Source: Candidatus Iainarchaeum sp. (GTDB taxonomy: Archaea; Iainarchaeota; Iainarchaeia; JAADDC01). Taken from it: a DNA stretch of 32,977 bases. The notes under the pieces were generated by a model. The model worked only from the letters and a program-made list of their open reading frames with translations, made no database searches and had not been told where the DNA came from. Both the position numbers and the translations under genes were made by a program. Shown here one piece after another: positions 1 to 7,332 of this stretch; position 1 is the stretch's first letter, and each line of letters begins with the position of its first letter. Where the stretch lies: the NCBI GenBank assembly GCA_030445695.1, contig JASUTF010000007.1, positions 1 through 32,977 of the forward strand. Reading direction: 5' to 3'.

Positions 1-17
1 GTCAGAGAATCTGGTGT

Positions 18-91
18 GGGCCCGTAGCTCAGTCCGGCAGAGCGCCCGCTTGGCATGCGGGAGGCCCCGGGTTCAAATCCCGGCGGGTCCA
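18..91 (+). tRNA. tRNA-Ala (anticodon GGC)
   Basis: The acceptor stem GGGCCCG (18-24) pairs with CGGGTCC (84-90), followed by discriminator A91. The pairing contains the G3:U70 wobble that is the alanine identity element. The anticodon loop TTGGCAT sits between CCCGC and GCGGG and gives anticodon GGC. The T arm has the canonical GGTTCAAATCC core. The CCA end is not encoded and no intron is visible. Confidence 0.96.
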
Positions 92-96
92 CTAGA

Positions 97-111
97 GGGG
101 GTTGCACCCCC
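97..111 (+). terminator. GC hairpin just after tRNA-Ala
   Basis: A perfect stem GGGGGT (97-102) / ACCCCC (106-111) with a three-base loop starts six bases past the tRNA end and is followed by CTTC. It could mark the 3' end or processing site of the tRNA transcript. It lacks a long T run, so a terminator role is inferred. Confidence 0.35.
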
Positions 112-174
112 TTCACCCCTGCGTGCTATCTTCGCTACGCTCGACAGCCCATTGCGTCTAACAAGGTCCACTTC

Positions 175-180
175 TTATAA
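175..180 (+). promoter_or_regulatory. TATA-like box for the radical SAM gene
   Basis: TTATAA at 175-180 is the only good AT-rich box before the radical SAM gene. A start of transcription about 26 bases on (near 203) would leave a leader of about 25 bases to the GTG at 228 or 55 bases to the ATG at 258. This gene is therefore not leaderless, unlike many others here. Confidence 0.4.
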
Positions 181-227
181 CATCCCTGACCACGGCGATC
201 GTATTTCGACGAACGTCCCACGACAGT

Positions 228-1931
228 GTGAACATTCGTCTAACGGCGGCATTTAATATGCTTTTTGACGAATTTTATTACATGGGATATGTCCGCCTGG
301 AGAGCACAGTATCCGTGGATGACAAAAAATACACCGAAAACAGGGTTATCGTACCCGTTGCAGCCGAATACGTCCTCGACCCAGAGACGAACATCGTCTA
401 CCTTAAAAAGGAGAACGGAACTACCGAGCGTATCGGCTCCTACGAATACTGGAAGCGCATTATGAAGTACAGGGCCCGGCTAACAGCGGATTTGAAGGGA
501 TCCAACGGTCATTTTAACGGCTACGGATTGTCCTGCGGCCTGTGTAACATGCATAAGAACAGCACGGCGCTTCTCAACGTCATCGCCACAAACATGTGCG
601 ACCTTCGCTGCTGGTACTGCTTCTTCTACTCTGCCATTGCAGGGTACGTCTACCTGCCCACGCTGGAGGATTTTGAAAGAATATTTGACAGGGCAATAGA
701 GATCAACGGCTACATGCCCCCTGTCCAGATAACAGGTGGTGAGCCCGCACTCCGGGACGACCTGGCAGATATCATACGTCTCGCCAAGAAGAAGGGAGCC
801 CCGCACATCCAGCTGAACACGAATTCTGTCTTTTACGGCATTGAATACTACAAAAACCCTGAGAAAGCCCCTGAAAGGATAAGGGAATATGTGAAAGCAG
901 GCCTCAACACGATATACACGTCCTTCGACGGCGTTAAACCTGAAACCAACTTCAAGAACCACTACGAACTGCCGTTTGCACTGCGCAACTATTACGAAGG
1001 AGGGCTGCGTTCAATCGTTCTCGTCCCGACCGTTAGTACAATGAACCTCGATGAAATACCTGATGTCATCCGTTTCGCCGTCCACAACTACCGATGGGGC
1101 ATAAAAGGTGTGAACTTTCAGCCGTTATCAATTCTTGACCGTGTTGATGAGGAGAAGAGAAAAGCACTGCGTGTAACCCAGTCAGACATCGTAGAGAAAC
1201 TGGAAGAGGTCGGGCTGGGCGATATGGATATGTGGTTCCCCGTCCCCACGGTTCAGTATCTGGCAGACCTCATCTCCGGCGAGAAGTACTTCGTGCACTT
1301 CTATAACAGCGAGAAGTGCGGGATCGCGACGTATGCATTCGTAGATGGGGAGAAGCTCCGCCCGATAACCGATTTCATCGACGTGGACGGGTTCTTGAAA
1401 GAGGTGGAAGAAATTTACACAAGCTGGTTGAAGAAGGTCTACTACGGTGTCAGGGCTGCCCTTACGAAGATCCGCGGAAAGGATCCGAAGGAAATCGCCC
1501 TCGAGCGGCTGGATGATTTCATAAAGAAAGATCGTCTACCGAACGGGGCATCTCTGAAGGAAATTGTGGGTAGAGCAATTACAGAAGGATCCTACGACGC
1601 GTTGGGTGCCTTCCACGATGGGGCGCTTTTCATAGGTATGATGCACTTCATGGACTATTACAACTACGATTTCAACCGCGTGCAGCGCTGCAGCATTCAC
1701 TACGGGATGCCGTCGGGGCTCTACCCGTTCTGCACCTTCAACGTCTACGCTGACAAGTACAGGGACGTGCTGCTGAAGGCGTCCAGAGTACAGGATCCAG
1801 AAGAAGAGAAGCGCTGGACAGAATACGAGAAACGGCGGGCGTTACAGGTGGCCGAGTTCAGGAAGCACCTGGATGAAATCGTCGAGCATCCGATCTACAA
1901 GGAAGCTTATGGGTTCCTTGACCTATCTTAA
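228..1931 (+). CDS. Tes-like radical SAM protein (tetraether lipid synthase family)
   Basis: Radical SAM enzyme of 567 aa from GTG 228, or 557 aa from ATG 258; the in-frame ATG is at least as likely. The SAM-cluster motif CxxxCxxC lies at C124, C128 and C131, with a second Cys/His set C103-x2-C106-x2-H109 just before it. GGEP is at about 170-173. The C-terminal part has an HFMDYYNYDF...CSIHYG...YPFCTFN block. In my recollection this combination (CGLCxxH before the radical SAM core, and a C-terminal 'CxIHY...PFC' block) marks the Tes/GDGT-MAS family, which joins the phytanyl chains of two archaeal lipids to make tetraether or macrocyclic membranes. The family call rests on motifs. The exact substrate is inferred, and another Tes-like paralogue with a different substrate is possible. 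The next gene follows after 23 bases and may be co-transcribed. Confidence 0.7.
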   Translation: MNIRLTAAFNMLFDEFYYMGYVRLESTVSVDDKKYTENRVIVPVAAEYVLDPETNIVYLKKENGTTERIGSYEYWKRIMKYRARLTADLKGSNGHFNGYGLSCGLCNMHKNSTALLNVIATNMCDLRCWYCFFYSAIAGYVYLPTLEDFERIFDRAIEINGYMPPVQITGGEPALRDDLADIIRLAKKKGAPHIQLNTNSVFYGIEYYKNPEKAPERIREYVKAGLNTIYTSFDGVKPETNFKNHYELPFALRNYYEGGLRSIVLVPTVSTMNLDEIPDVIRFAVHNYRWGIKGVNFQPLSILDRVDEEKRKALRVTQSDIVEKLEEVGLGDMDMWFPVPTVQYLADLISGEKYFVHFYNSEKCGIATYAFVDGEKLRPITDFIDVDGFLKEVEEIYTSWLKKVYYGVRAALTKIRGKDPKEIALERLDDFIKKDRLPNGASLKEIVGRAITEGSYDALGAFHDGALFIGMMHFMDYYNYDFNRVQRCSIHYGMPSGLYPFCTFNVYADKYRDVLLKASRVQDPEEEKRWTEYEKRRALQVAEFRKHLDEIVEHPIYKEAYGFLDLS

Positions 1932-1954
1932 ATTGTTCCCTGCATCTTTGTTGT

Positions 1955-2770
1955 ATGCTATCAGAGATCTTTGTCGAATTTCCTCAGAGGGTTTTTCACG
2001 TGCCCGCCGAGAAGAAACACGAGGCAGAAACGAAAAAGGATCTGGGAAACTGCACCGTTTTGCCCGCGATGTCGCCTGAAATGGCAGGTGCCGTAAGAAT
2101 AAAGTTCAAGACAGGGGGGAAGGGCGCGCGCGATTTCTCCCGGCTCCCCGTGGAAACGGGGACGGCGGTGCTGGAACGATTAGTGAGCATTTCCGAGCAG
2201 TTGGGGCGTAGCTACTGGATAACGGGCGACTTTGGCTGGCTGGTAAAGGGAAAGGACAAGCTCACATTCAGCATTTTCCCGGATCCGTGGCACGTGGTGG
2301 AAGATTTCGTGGAGGAAACGGAAGGGAGGCGCAGGTTCGACCCGCTCACCGATGCGATCATGGACGGCGTTAAGAAGTGGGATAGGTTCTACGTGCGGTA
2401 CGGAGACGCCCACATGACCGGTGCCGTGATGCACGGCGACCGGCTCACCGACTTCGTGCAGCTGAAACGCCTGATCGGATCAATGAGGACGCAGTACGGG
2501 AAGATGAGGGAAGTGCTATACCAGCAGCGAAGAGCACTCCTTGAGCGGGGCCAGATGCCCTCGATCGGTTATCACGTCCTCACAATAAACTACAACGAAC
2601 CGCAGATTGTAGTGATTCCCCGCGTCTTCGTGCCCAGAAAGGGAACTTGGAAAGCCATAGAGCTCCTCTACAACGCAAGAATTGTAAGGGATCTGAAGGG
2701 GGAGGCGGCGGAGCAGTTCTGGGAGACGCACAAAGAAGTGGTGGGGGAGATCATAAAGGCAATTAAATAA
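1955..2770 (+). CDS. Uncharacterised 271-aa protein downstream of the radical SAM gene
   Basis: I do not recognise this protein. It looks soluble, with no signal peptide or TM segment, and is mixed alpha/beta. A mid-region rich in aromatic and charged residues (around SYWITGDFGW and DPWHVVEDFVEE) precedes an Arg/Gln-rich helix (MRTQYGKMREVLYQQRRALL) and a short beta segment around YNEPQIVVIPRVFVP. The ATG at 1955 gives the longest form. No Shine-Dalgarno or TATA box marks it, so an internal start such as the GTG at 2000 is possible. It lies 23 bases after the radical SAM gene on the same strand, so a linked role is possible. Its 3' end overlaps the convergent MBL gene by 8 bases. Confidence 0.65.
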   Translation: MLSEIFVEFPQRVFHVPAEKKHEAETKKDLGNCTVLPAMSPEMAGAVRIKFKTGGKGARDFSRLPVETGTAVLERLVSISEQLGRSYWITGDFGWLVKGKDKLTFSIFPDPWHVVEDFVEETEGRRRFDPLTDAIMDGVKKWDRFYVRYGDAHMTGAVMHGDRLTDFVQLKRLIGSMRTQYGKMREVLYQQRRALLERGQMPSIGYHVLTINYNEPQIVVIPRVFVPRKGTWKAIELLYNARIVRDLKGEAAEQFWETHKEVVGEIIKAIK

Positions 2771-3566
2771 ACGCTTCCAGCGTCCTATCCCTTTTCGGTG
2801 GCAGATCCACAACGTCCCCGTCCCGGAGTGCCACCGTTTTGACACCGAACTCTTCCTCTATCCGCCTCGCAAGGGCCCGTTCCATCTTCCTCATGGTGAT
2901 CTTGGCCCCGAAGTGCTGTAGAAGGACGATCTCAGGGGTTATCTCCGAAAGGACGGAGCGCACAGTGTCCATGTTCGTGTGGGGAACCCGCTCCTCTCCG
3001 TCAAAGATCAGGTTGAATATTACGGCGTTGGGGCGGAGTTTCTTCAACTCCCTGCCCAGTTCGTCCGTATACCCCGTGTCAGAAAGGTAGGAAACGGTAT
3101 ACTTGCCGTCGCTGAATGTGAAGCCAACGCCGGAGGGCTCGTTGTGCCACGTGGGGGTAGTGTAAACCTTCAGATCTCCGATCCGGAACTCCTGACCGGG
3201 CTCCGCAACAATGACCTGGTCAAGCATCGCCTTATGATATTCTCCGATCACGGGCAGGAAGTCCTGGCAGCCGTTGATTGCACAGGACGAACCGATAAGA
3301 ATGCCCCTCTTCTTCCTGCCGCCGTCCGCCATGCCCTCAACGAGAACGGGGACATCGTGGGAGTGATCGAGATGGGCATGGCTAACGAGGACTGCTGAAA
3401 GCTTTCCGGGATCTCCAACGACCTTGTTCAGATATACAACGGCCCCGGGACCGGGATCCACATGCACCATTGTCTCACCGGACCGGACGACAAATCCCGC
3501 GGTTCTCCTCAACTGCTTTGTCATTACGAAGCGTCCGCCACCTGTTCCAAGAAATATGAACCTCAT
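2763..3566 (-). CDS. Metallo-beta-lactamase-fold hydrolase
   Basis: A 267-aa MBL-fold protein. It opens with the family's beta strand and glycine turn (FLGTGGGR, residues 4-11). The metal motif HxHxDH is present as SHAHLDHSHD, with further ligand candidates in THNEP-like TWHNEP, the SDTGY segment (Asp) and LLQHFG near the C-terminus (His). The set suggests a two-metal hydrolase of the tRNase Z/PhnP-like type. The substrate (RNA, cyclic nucleotide or phosphodiester) cannot be told. The ATG at 3566 overlaps the stop of thpR as ATGA and follows a strong GAGGTGG ribosome site, so it is the second gene of a thpR-MBL operon. Pairing with an RNA 2',3'-cyclic phosphodiesterase hints at RNA processing or repair, which is inference. 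Confidence 0.85.
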   Translation of the reverse strand: MRFIFLGTGGGRFVMTKQLRRTAGFVVRSGETMVHVDPGPGAVVYLNKVVGDPGKLSAVLVSHAHLDHSHDVPVLVEGMADGGRKKRGILIGSSCAINGCQDFLPVIGEYHKAMLDQVIVAEPGQEFRIGDLKVYTTPTWHNEPSGVGFTFSDGKYTVSYLSDTGYTDELGRELKKLRPNAVIFNLIFDGEERVPHTNMDTVRSVLSEITPEIVLLQHFGAKITMRKMERALARRIEEEFGVKTVALRDGDVVDLPPKRDRTLEAFI

Positions 3567-4111
3567 TTTTCCACCTCGAAGGATTCTACCTCTTTATATA
3601 TGGGTCCCGACGGCGTGAGCGTGGAGCTATACAAAACAAAACGCTCAAACGTAAAGGATCCGAAGTCCAGCGATGCATCTTCACGTATCTTCCGGACGAT
3701 CTCGGGGCTGAACCGCTTGACACGCCCGATGGTAACGTGCGGGTGGAACGGCTTCATCTCGCGGGGAACGCCGTGCGCAACGAGAACGTCGTCAATCATC
3801 TTGCTAACGGACACCAGCTCGTTGAAGCCCTCCTTCACACCTACCCATACGACGCGGGGACGCTCCACAGAGGGGAACGCACCAACACCGGAAAGGTGCA
3901 CGCGAAACAGCCCTGTTTTGACGCTCTCCAGTGTGCCCACGATGTCAGGGATGCGGGTTTCAGGTACCTCGCCCATAAACTTAAGCGTGATGTGCAGGTT
4001 CTCCCGCTCCACATACTTGATTCCCTTGATACTTTGCTGCCACGAACCTATGAGACGCCAGACCGCTTCTCTCTGCTCATCCGGCAGGGGGACTCCCACG
4101 AAGAGGCGCAT
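3563..4111 (-). CDS. thpR: RNA 2',3'-cyclic phosphodiesterase (2'-5' RNA ligase family)
   Basis: 182 aa, normal length for the LigT/ThpR family of two-histidine phosphoesterases. The start MRLFVGVPLP matches the family N-terminus. Two catalytic HxT motifs are visible: HITL near residue 40 and HVTI near residue 125. The family hydrolyses 2',3'-cyclic phosphate RNA ends to 2'-phosphate and can ligate tRNA half-molecules in vitro. It overlaps the MBL gene by four bases (ATGA) and diverges from the YjbQ gene, with a 32-base spacer. Only a weak AT box (GTAAAAAA on the minus strand, near 4137) precedes it at leaderless distance. Confidence 0.9.
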   Translation of the reverse strand: MRLFVGVPLPDEQREAVWRLIGSWQQSIKGIKYVERENLHITLKFMGEVPETRIPDIVGTLESVKTGLFRVHLSGVGAFPSVERPRVVWVGVKEGFNELVSVSKMIDDVLVAHGVPREMKPFHPHVTIGRVKRFSPEIVRKIREDASLDFGSFTFERFVLYSSTLTPSGPIYKEVESFEVEK

Positions 4112-4112
4112 G

Positions 4113-4123
4113 TATTATTTAAA
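4113..4123 (+). promoter_or_regulatory. TATA-like box for the YjbQ family gene (leaderless)
   Basis: TATTATTTAAA is centred 26 bases before the ATG at 4144, so transcription should begin at or next to the start codon. The box lies in the 32-base spacer shared with the divergent thpR gene and abuts the thpR start codon. Confidence 0.6.
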
Positions 4124-4143
4124 GGTGAACGGTTTTTTACTAC

Positions 4144-4557
4144 ATGCGGGTGCTCTTTGAGGAAATTGTTTTTGGGACGAAGAGAAAGGAGCAGATTGTG
4201 GATATCACAGGAGAGGTGCGCGCCGTACTGAACAGATGGGGCGTGCAGGACGGGATCGTGGTGATTTTCGCTCCCCACGCCACAGCGTCCATCGTCCTTA
4301 ACGAGAACGAGCCCGGGCTGGAGAGGGATATCCTGAACCTTTTCAACCTGATTGCCCCAACGGATGCCGACTACCACCACAACAGGATAGACAACAACGC
4401 CCATGCACACCTTCGGTCGGCGGCGTTTCCGCCATACGTCGTCGTCCCCGTGAAGAACGGCAAGATGCTGCTCGGCGCCTGGCAAAGGATAATGTTCGTG
4501 GAGAACGACGGGCCCAGAGCACAGCGACGGGTCATCGTGGAGTATATGGGCGAGTAG
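4144..4557 (+). CDS. YjbQ/UPF0047 family protein
   Basis: 137 aa, the usual full length for the YjbQ (UPF0047) family. Family signatures are HATASIVLNENEPGL (residues ~38-52), the YHHNRIDNNAHAHLRS block (77-93) with clustered His residues that bind a metal or anion, and the C-terminal GAWQRIMFVENDGPR. Some members show weak thiamine-phosphate synthase activity, but the physiological role is unsettled. The start is supported by the TATA box 26 bases upstream. The unknown 313-aa gene follows after 11 bases and is probably co-transcribed. Confidence 0.9.
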   Translation: MRVLFEEIVFGTKRKEQIVDITGEVRAVLNRWGVQDGIVVIFAPHATASIVLNENEPGLERDILNLFNLIAPTDADYHHNRIDNNAHAHLRSAAFPPYVVVPVKNGKMLLGAWQRIMFVENDGPRAQRRVIVEYMGE

Positions 4558-4568
4558 GTAAGATCGGT

Positions 4569-5510
4569 ATGCCCCACCCGGAGGAGGAGTTCGTAAGACA
4601 GGGGGTTCGCGAGTACATAGCTTCCGTCTTCGGTGCGCCTCCACGGTCCCTGTATCCGGGCAAGGATCCCTTGTGGTTCTGGCGGGGGCCGACGCCGGGG
4701 AGAGATACGTTCTCCTACGTCCCCCCTCCAGATGTTTTCGAAAGGATTGCCCGCGAGATCGGCATAGAAAGGGGACACACTGTCGCGCACCCCTACGCTC
4801 TGGACGAAAGCTACAAGAAACTCCTGGAGAGGCAAGGTGCGGTAGTACACTCCTTTGACCTGTCTGCCGAATCTGCCATTCGCTCCGGCTCAAAAATTGC
4901 GGATGCCGAGCGGCTCGTGGACTACACAAAGCGAAAGTATGACCACTTCTTCGCGTTTGAACCAACATCGCTGTTTCTGGCCACGTCCGGACCGGTGAAG
5001 GGTATTCTCGCACTGGCGTCCGCGCTGAACATTGCAGACAGGGTGCACATAGCGTATTCCTACAATCCGAGATCCTCGGAGCACCACATGGACTTTGAGG
5101 CGCTGTTCAGGTGGCTGGCGAATCAGTTCGGCGGCCGGGTTGAGAAAAGAACATATCCCGCGGGAAGCAGAGAGCTCTTTGCAGTGACGACCATTTCCAT
5201 TCCCGACGAGGCAAAAAGAAAGCAGCTACTCGAACTTGCCCGCCTCCTCCATAAAACCGTCGTGCAGGGCCTGCCCGCGGATTATACCCGCCGCGTGATC
5301 CTCGCCGGCAAGATATCCGACGAAAAAGCAGAGACGCACAGCGCACCCCTTGAGATGGTTGAAAAACACGCGGATCGCGTGGTTCAACGCATGAAGAGAA
5401 CACGATGGGGCGACAAAACGCTCTACGATGTTTTCAAGGACTTACTCCGCGCACGTGAAGAGGTTAGGAAGGAATACTCGCCGGGAAAGCCCAAGAAACC
5501 TATCTTTTAA
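4569..5510 (+). CDS. Uncharacterised 313-aa protein
   Basis: I do not recognise it. It is soluble with no signal peptide or TM segment. The middle looks like an alpha/beta (Rossmann-like) fold: the hydrophobic strand-helix run HFFAFEPTSLFLATSG...GILALASAL (about 138-160) is followed by VHIAYSYNP and a His pair (SSEHHMDFE). The C-terminus is Lys/Arg-rich. ATG 4569 lies 11 bases after the YjbQ gene with only a weak GGT-type ribosome site, so it is probably operonic with it. Its 3' end is 36 bases before tRNA-Ser. Confidence 0.7.
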   Translation: MPHPEEEFVRQGVREYIASVFGAPPRSLYPGKDPLWFWRGPTPGRDTFSYVPPPDVFERIAREIGIERGHTVAHPYALDESYKKLLERQGAVVHSFDLSAESAIRSGSKIADAERLVDYTKRKYDHFFAFEPTSLFLATSGPVKGILALASALNIADRVHIAYSYNPRSSEHHMDFEALFRWLANQFGGRVEKRTYPAGSRELFAVTTISIPDEAKRKQLLELARLLHKTVVQGLPADYTRRVILAGKISDEKAETHSAPLEMVEKHADRVVQRMKRTRWGDKTLYDVFKDLLRAREEVRKEYSPGKPKKPIF

Positions 5511-5546
5511 ACGATTTCTTTCCATTCTCATCTTGTCAGTTCTGGT

Positions 5547-5629
5547 GCCGGGGTGGCCGAGTGGTTAAGGCGCCGGTCTGGAGAACCGGTGGGGGACACC
5601 CCGCCTGGGTTCGAATCCCAGCCCCGGCG
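5547..5629 (+). tRNA. tRNA-Ser (anticodon GGA)
   Basis: Acceptor GCCGGGG (5547-5553) pairs with CCCCGGC (5622-5628), followed by discriminator G5629, which is typical of serine tRNA. The anticodon stem CCGGT/ACCGG encloses CTGGAGA, giving anticodon GGA. A long variable arm (GGGG..CCCC around 5590-5602) and the T arm CTGGG-TTCGAAT-CCCAG make the class II serine assignment firm. CCA is not encoded. A decayed copy of its 3' end lies about 180 bases downstream. Confidence 0.96.
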
Positions 5630-5705
5630 CTCATTCAAACCATTTCATTGTTTACGTGACTTCGTGTTAAGGGTATCCTCGATCTCCTTATACTTAGCTG
5701 TGGGT

Positions 5706-5783
5706 ACGGGTTCAGAGAACCCGTGGCCGCGTTCGAGCGGCGCACTGACTACGTCAGGCGCGCTCGGAGGAACTCCGAGTCGC
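5706..5783. repeat. Four back-to-back hairpins in a gene-free stretch
   Basis: Four perfect or near-perfect inverted repeats follow one another. They are ACGGGTTC-AGA-GAACCCGT (5706-5724), GCCGC-6-GCGGC (5726-5741), CTGAC-TAC-GTCAG (5745-5757; extendable by GCGC/GCGC around a bulged A) and CTCGGAG-GAA-CTCCGAG (5763-5779; extendable by GCG/CGC around a bulged T). Three have three-base loops. No open reading frame explains them. They may form a structured small RNA or be the footprint of an integrated element beside the tRNA. The stretch 5630-6044 otherwise holds only the tRNA-Ser 3' copy and a promoter. Confidence 0.6.
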
Positions 5784-5789
5784 CAGAGA

Positions 5790-5818
5790 GCCTGCCTTCG
5801 TGATCCCAGCCCCGGCGT
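5790..5818 (+). repeat. Decayed copy of the tRNA-Ser 3' end
   Basis: The segment GCCTGCCTTCGTGATCCCAG plus CCCCGGCG matches the tRNA-Ser 3' end (GCCTGGGTTCGAATCCCAG plus CCCCGGCG) with few differences, including 14 identical bases TCCCAGCCCCGGCG. Similarity seems to continue past the tRNA (both have AAACCA some ten bases on). The T stem can no longer pair, so this is not a tRNA. Such 3' copies are the usual trace of integration at a tRNA gene (an att site) or of a local duplication. Confidence 0.6.
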
Positions 5819-5963
5819 TCCCCCTTTAAACCACGATGCATAAAATTTACGGCCGGGTTCCAAGAACGAACTAAATGTAGAGCGGCGAATTCTTATGCAA
5901 TCCAACCGAAGTAGGGATGTTAGAAAAATAGGGGTCCCCAATACAAAAAGATGGAATTCCAAG

Positions 5964-5972
5964 TTTTTATAA
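5964..5972 (+). promoter_or_regulatory. TATA-like box before the small membrane protein
   Basis: TTTTTATAA is the best promoter-like element in the 5630-6044 stretch. It predicts transcription from about 5994, giving a leader of about 50 bases with a CCCGC-GGAG-GCGGG hairpin (6018-6031) and a 15-codon open frame before the ATG at 6045. Confidence 0.5.
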
Positions 5973-6044
5973 CCGTTGGGTAGTAACATAAAAACCCCAA
6001 ATGAGGGATATTATTGCCCGCGGAGGCGGGCCGGGGGCGGAAGG

Positions 6045-6212
6045 ATGATGGTGCTATCCCCTCAGGTGGATTTTGACTCGCCCCCCACACTGCTTATAGG
6101 CGGAGGTCTGTTTTTCCTTATGACGAAAGACCCGGGGTGGGGGTGGATTCTGATCCTTCTGGGCACAATACTTGCACTGAAGGCCTATGAGAGCAGGTGT
6201 TGGGAGAACTAG
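6045..6212 (+). CDS. Small two-TM membrane protein (55 aa)
   Basis: 55 aa from ATG 6045, which follows a GGAAGG ribosome-site-like sequence. An in-frame TTG further upstream (5976) lies before the predicted transcription start and is unlikely. The protein has two hydrophobic segments, PTLLIGGGLFFLM and GWGWILILLGTILAL, separated by a short polar turn TKDPG, so it is a tiny hairpin membrane protein. The family is not recognised. A T run after the stop (6218-6227) could terminate the transcript. A 15-codon frame at 6001-6048 overlaps its start as ATGA. Confidence 0.5.
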   Translation: MMVLSPQVDFDSPPTLLIGGGLFFLMTKDPGWGWILILLGTILALKAYESRCWEN

Positions 6213-6217
6213 TGCAC

Positions 6218-6227
6218 TTCTTTTTTA
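6218..6227 (+). terminator. T-rich terminator after the small membrane protein
   Basis: TTCTTTTTTA begins six bases past the stop codon at 6212. Runs of T on the coding strand are the usual archaeal termination signal. A matching T-rich run on the minus strand (about 6262-6244, ACTTTTTACTATTTTTC) follows the convergent surface-protein gene. Confidence 0.5.
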
Positions 6228-6273
6228 TCTGAACGCAAACCGAAGAGAAAAATAGTAAAAAGTGTGACGTCCG

Positions 6274-7332
6274 CTAACGACGCCACAACAGCAAAAGCAA
6301 AACCAGGACAAGCATTCCTGTACCTATTGCTATCGGGAGTGCTCCACTACCGAGTAACGCAAGACCTGTGGGTCCGGTATTTCCCGTTCCTTCTTCCGGC
6401 GCTGGCGCCACGGGTGGCGGCACTGATTCGTTCAGTTCCCCTTCTGTTGTCCCTGTTTGCGGTGTCTCCGCTGCTTCCTGTTTGTTGGGTTCCGTGGCTA
6501 TGGCAATCACCGAAAACGTCGTCGGGCCAGACACAAAGGTGTAAACGCCGTTGACATCGCTGACGAGTTCTGTGTTCAGTTCCTCCCACGTCCCGTTGAC
6601 ACAGTGAAGAATCTGCGTTGCCTCAAGGTTCAAATCGTTCTCTGCATACCACGAGGCGTTCACGTCGAAACTCACTGTTCCGCTCTCGTAGTCGCCGTTC
6701 ACGGTAACGTCAAGGTAAGCATACACATTGTCGAGAGGTGCGCACTCCAGTGTGTTCGGCGGGTCTGTGCTCTCCACGACGTTCACGGTTGTTCCGGGTG
6801 CTGTGCCAAACAGCGTAACTGTTCCGTGCGCACTCGTTTCAGTGACCGTTCCGCCGGACTCGGGCGGGACGTTCTCCTCTGGCGGTGCAGGTGTAGCCCC
6901 GCCGCCTCCGAGTGTTCCTCCACCGCTTGGCGGAGGCGTCGGCTCCGGACAGTCAAGAGGACAGAGTTCTTCTGTTTCACTGCCATCGCAATGACCGTTA
7001 CCGCAGAACACCATTCCTCTCGCGTCTATGTTTAACTCGTACAACGCACCGCTCTGGAAATTAATATCAACGTACTTCGTTCCTCCGATGTAGATATGGA
7101 CCACGGAGTACTCTCCCGTCGGCCGTGTAACGATGAACAGGTCTGAAGCGTATCCATACGCCCCGTTCTGCACCGTTGTCTCTGTAGATGTGCCGATAAC
7201 CGCCGTGATTACCGTTCCGTCCTTCGCGCCGACGACGTAGCCGTAGAACTGCATCCCCGGCTCAGGGGGACTCACTGCCCACGCAACCCCCATAAAGAAA
7301 AGGAGGAAGAGTGGCACTAGTTTAGCGTTCAT
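6274..7332 (-). CDS. Exported surface protein with Cys motif and C-terminal membrane anchor
   Basis: 352 aa from ATG 7332, where TAATG overlaps the stop of the upstream 868-aa gene and GGAGG sits just before it. Longer in-frame starts lie inside that gene and would spoil the signal peptide. Residues 1-20 (MNAKLVPLFLLFFMGVAWAV) form a signal peptide. Then come a beta-rich domain, a CGNGHCDG...CPLDC motif (110-128), Pro/Gly-rich linkers, a second beta domain ending in a TTFSVIAI strand, and a Pro/Thr/Glu stalk. A C-terminal TM (about 328-350) ends in WRR. The layout is that of an archaeal surface protein held in the membrane by its C-terminus, displayed with its coupled partner. Confidence 0.8.
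   Translation of the reverse strand: MNAKLVPLFLLFFMGVAWAVSPPEPGMQFYGYVVGAKDGTVITAVIGTSTETTVQNGAYGYASDLFIVTRPTGEYSVVHIYIGGTKYVDINFQSGALYELNIDARGMVFCGNGHCDGSETEELCPLDCPEPTPPPSGGGTLGGGGATPAPPEENVPPESGGTVTETSAHGTVTLFGTAPGTTVNVVESTDPPNTLECAPLDNVYAYLDVTVNGDYESGTVSFDVNASWYAENDLNLEATQILHCVNGTWEELNTELVSDVNGVYTFVSGPTTFSVIAIATEPNKQEAAETPQTGTTEGELNESVPPPVAPAPEEGTGNTGPTGLALLGSGALPIAIGTGMLVLVLLLLLWRR

Noticed and set aside
14-256. Small plus-strand open frame running through tRNA-Ala
   Set aside because: It translates the tRNA gene; no coding evidence.
4048-5013. Long minus-strand open frame (321 codons) across the YjbQ and 313-aa genes
   Set aside because: Arg/Pro/Ser-rich shadow with no domain; the plus-strand genes in the same place have a family match and a promoter.
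5790-5818. A second functional tRNA-Ser
   Set aside because: Only the 3' end is present; the T stem is broken and no acceptor 5' half or anticodon arm exists.
5700-5822. Hairpin cluster as RNase P RNA or 7S (SRP) RNA
   Set aside because: The GGAGGAACTCC piece only loosely recalls the RNase P core, no second conserved region follows, and the SRP loop motif is missing; it is also far too short.
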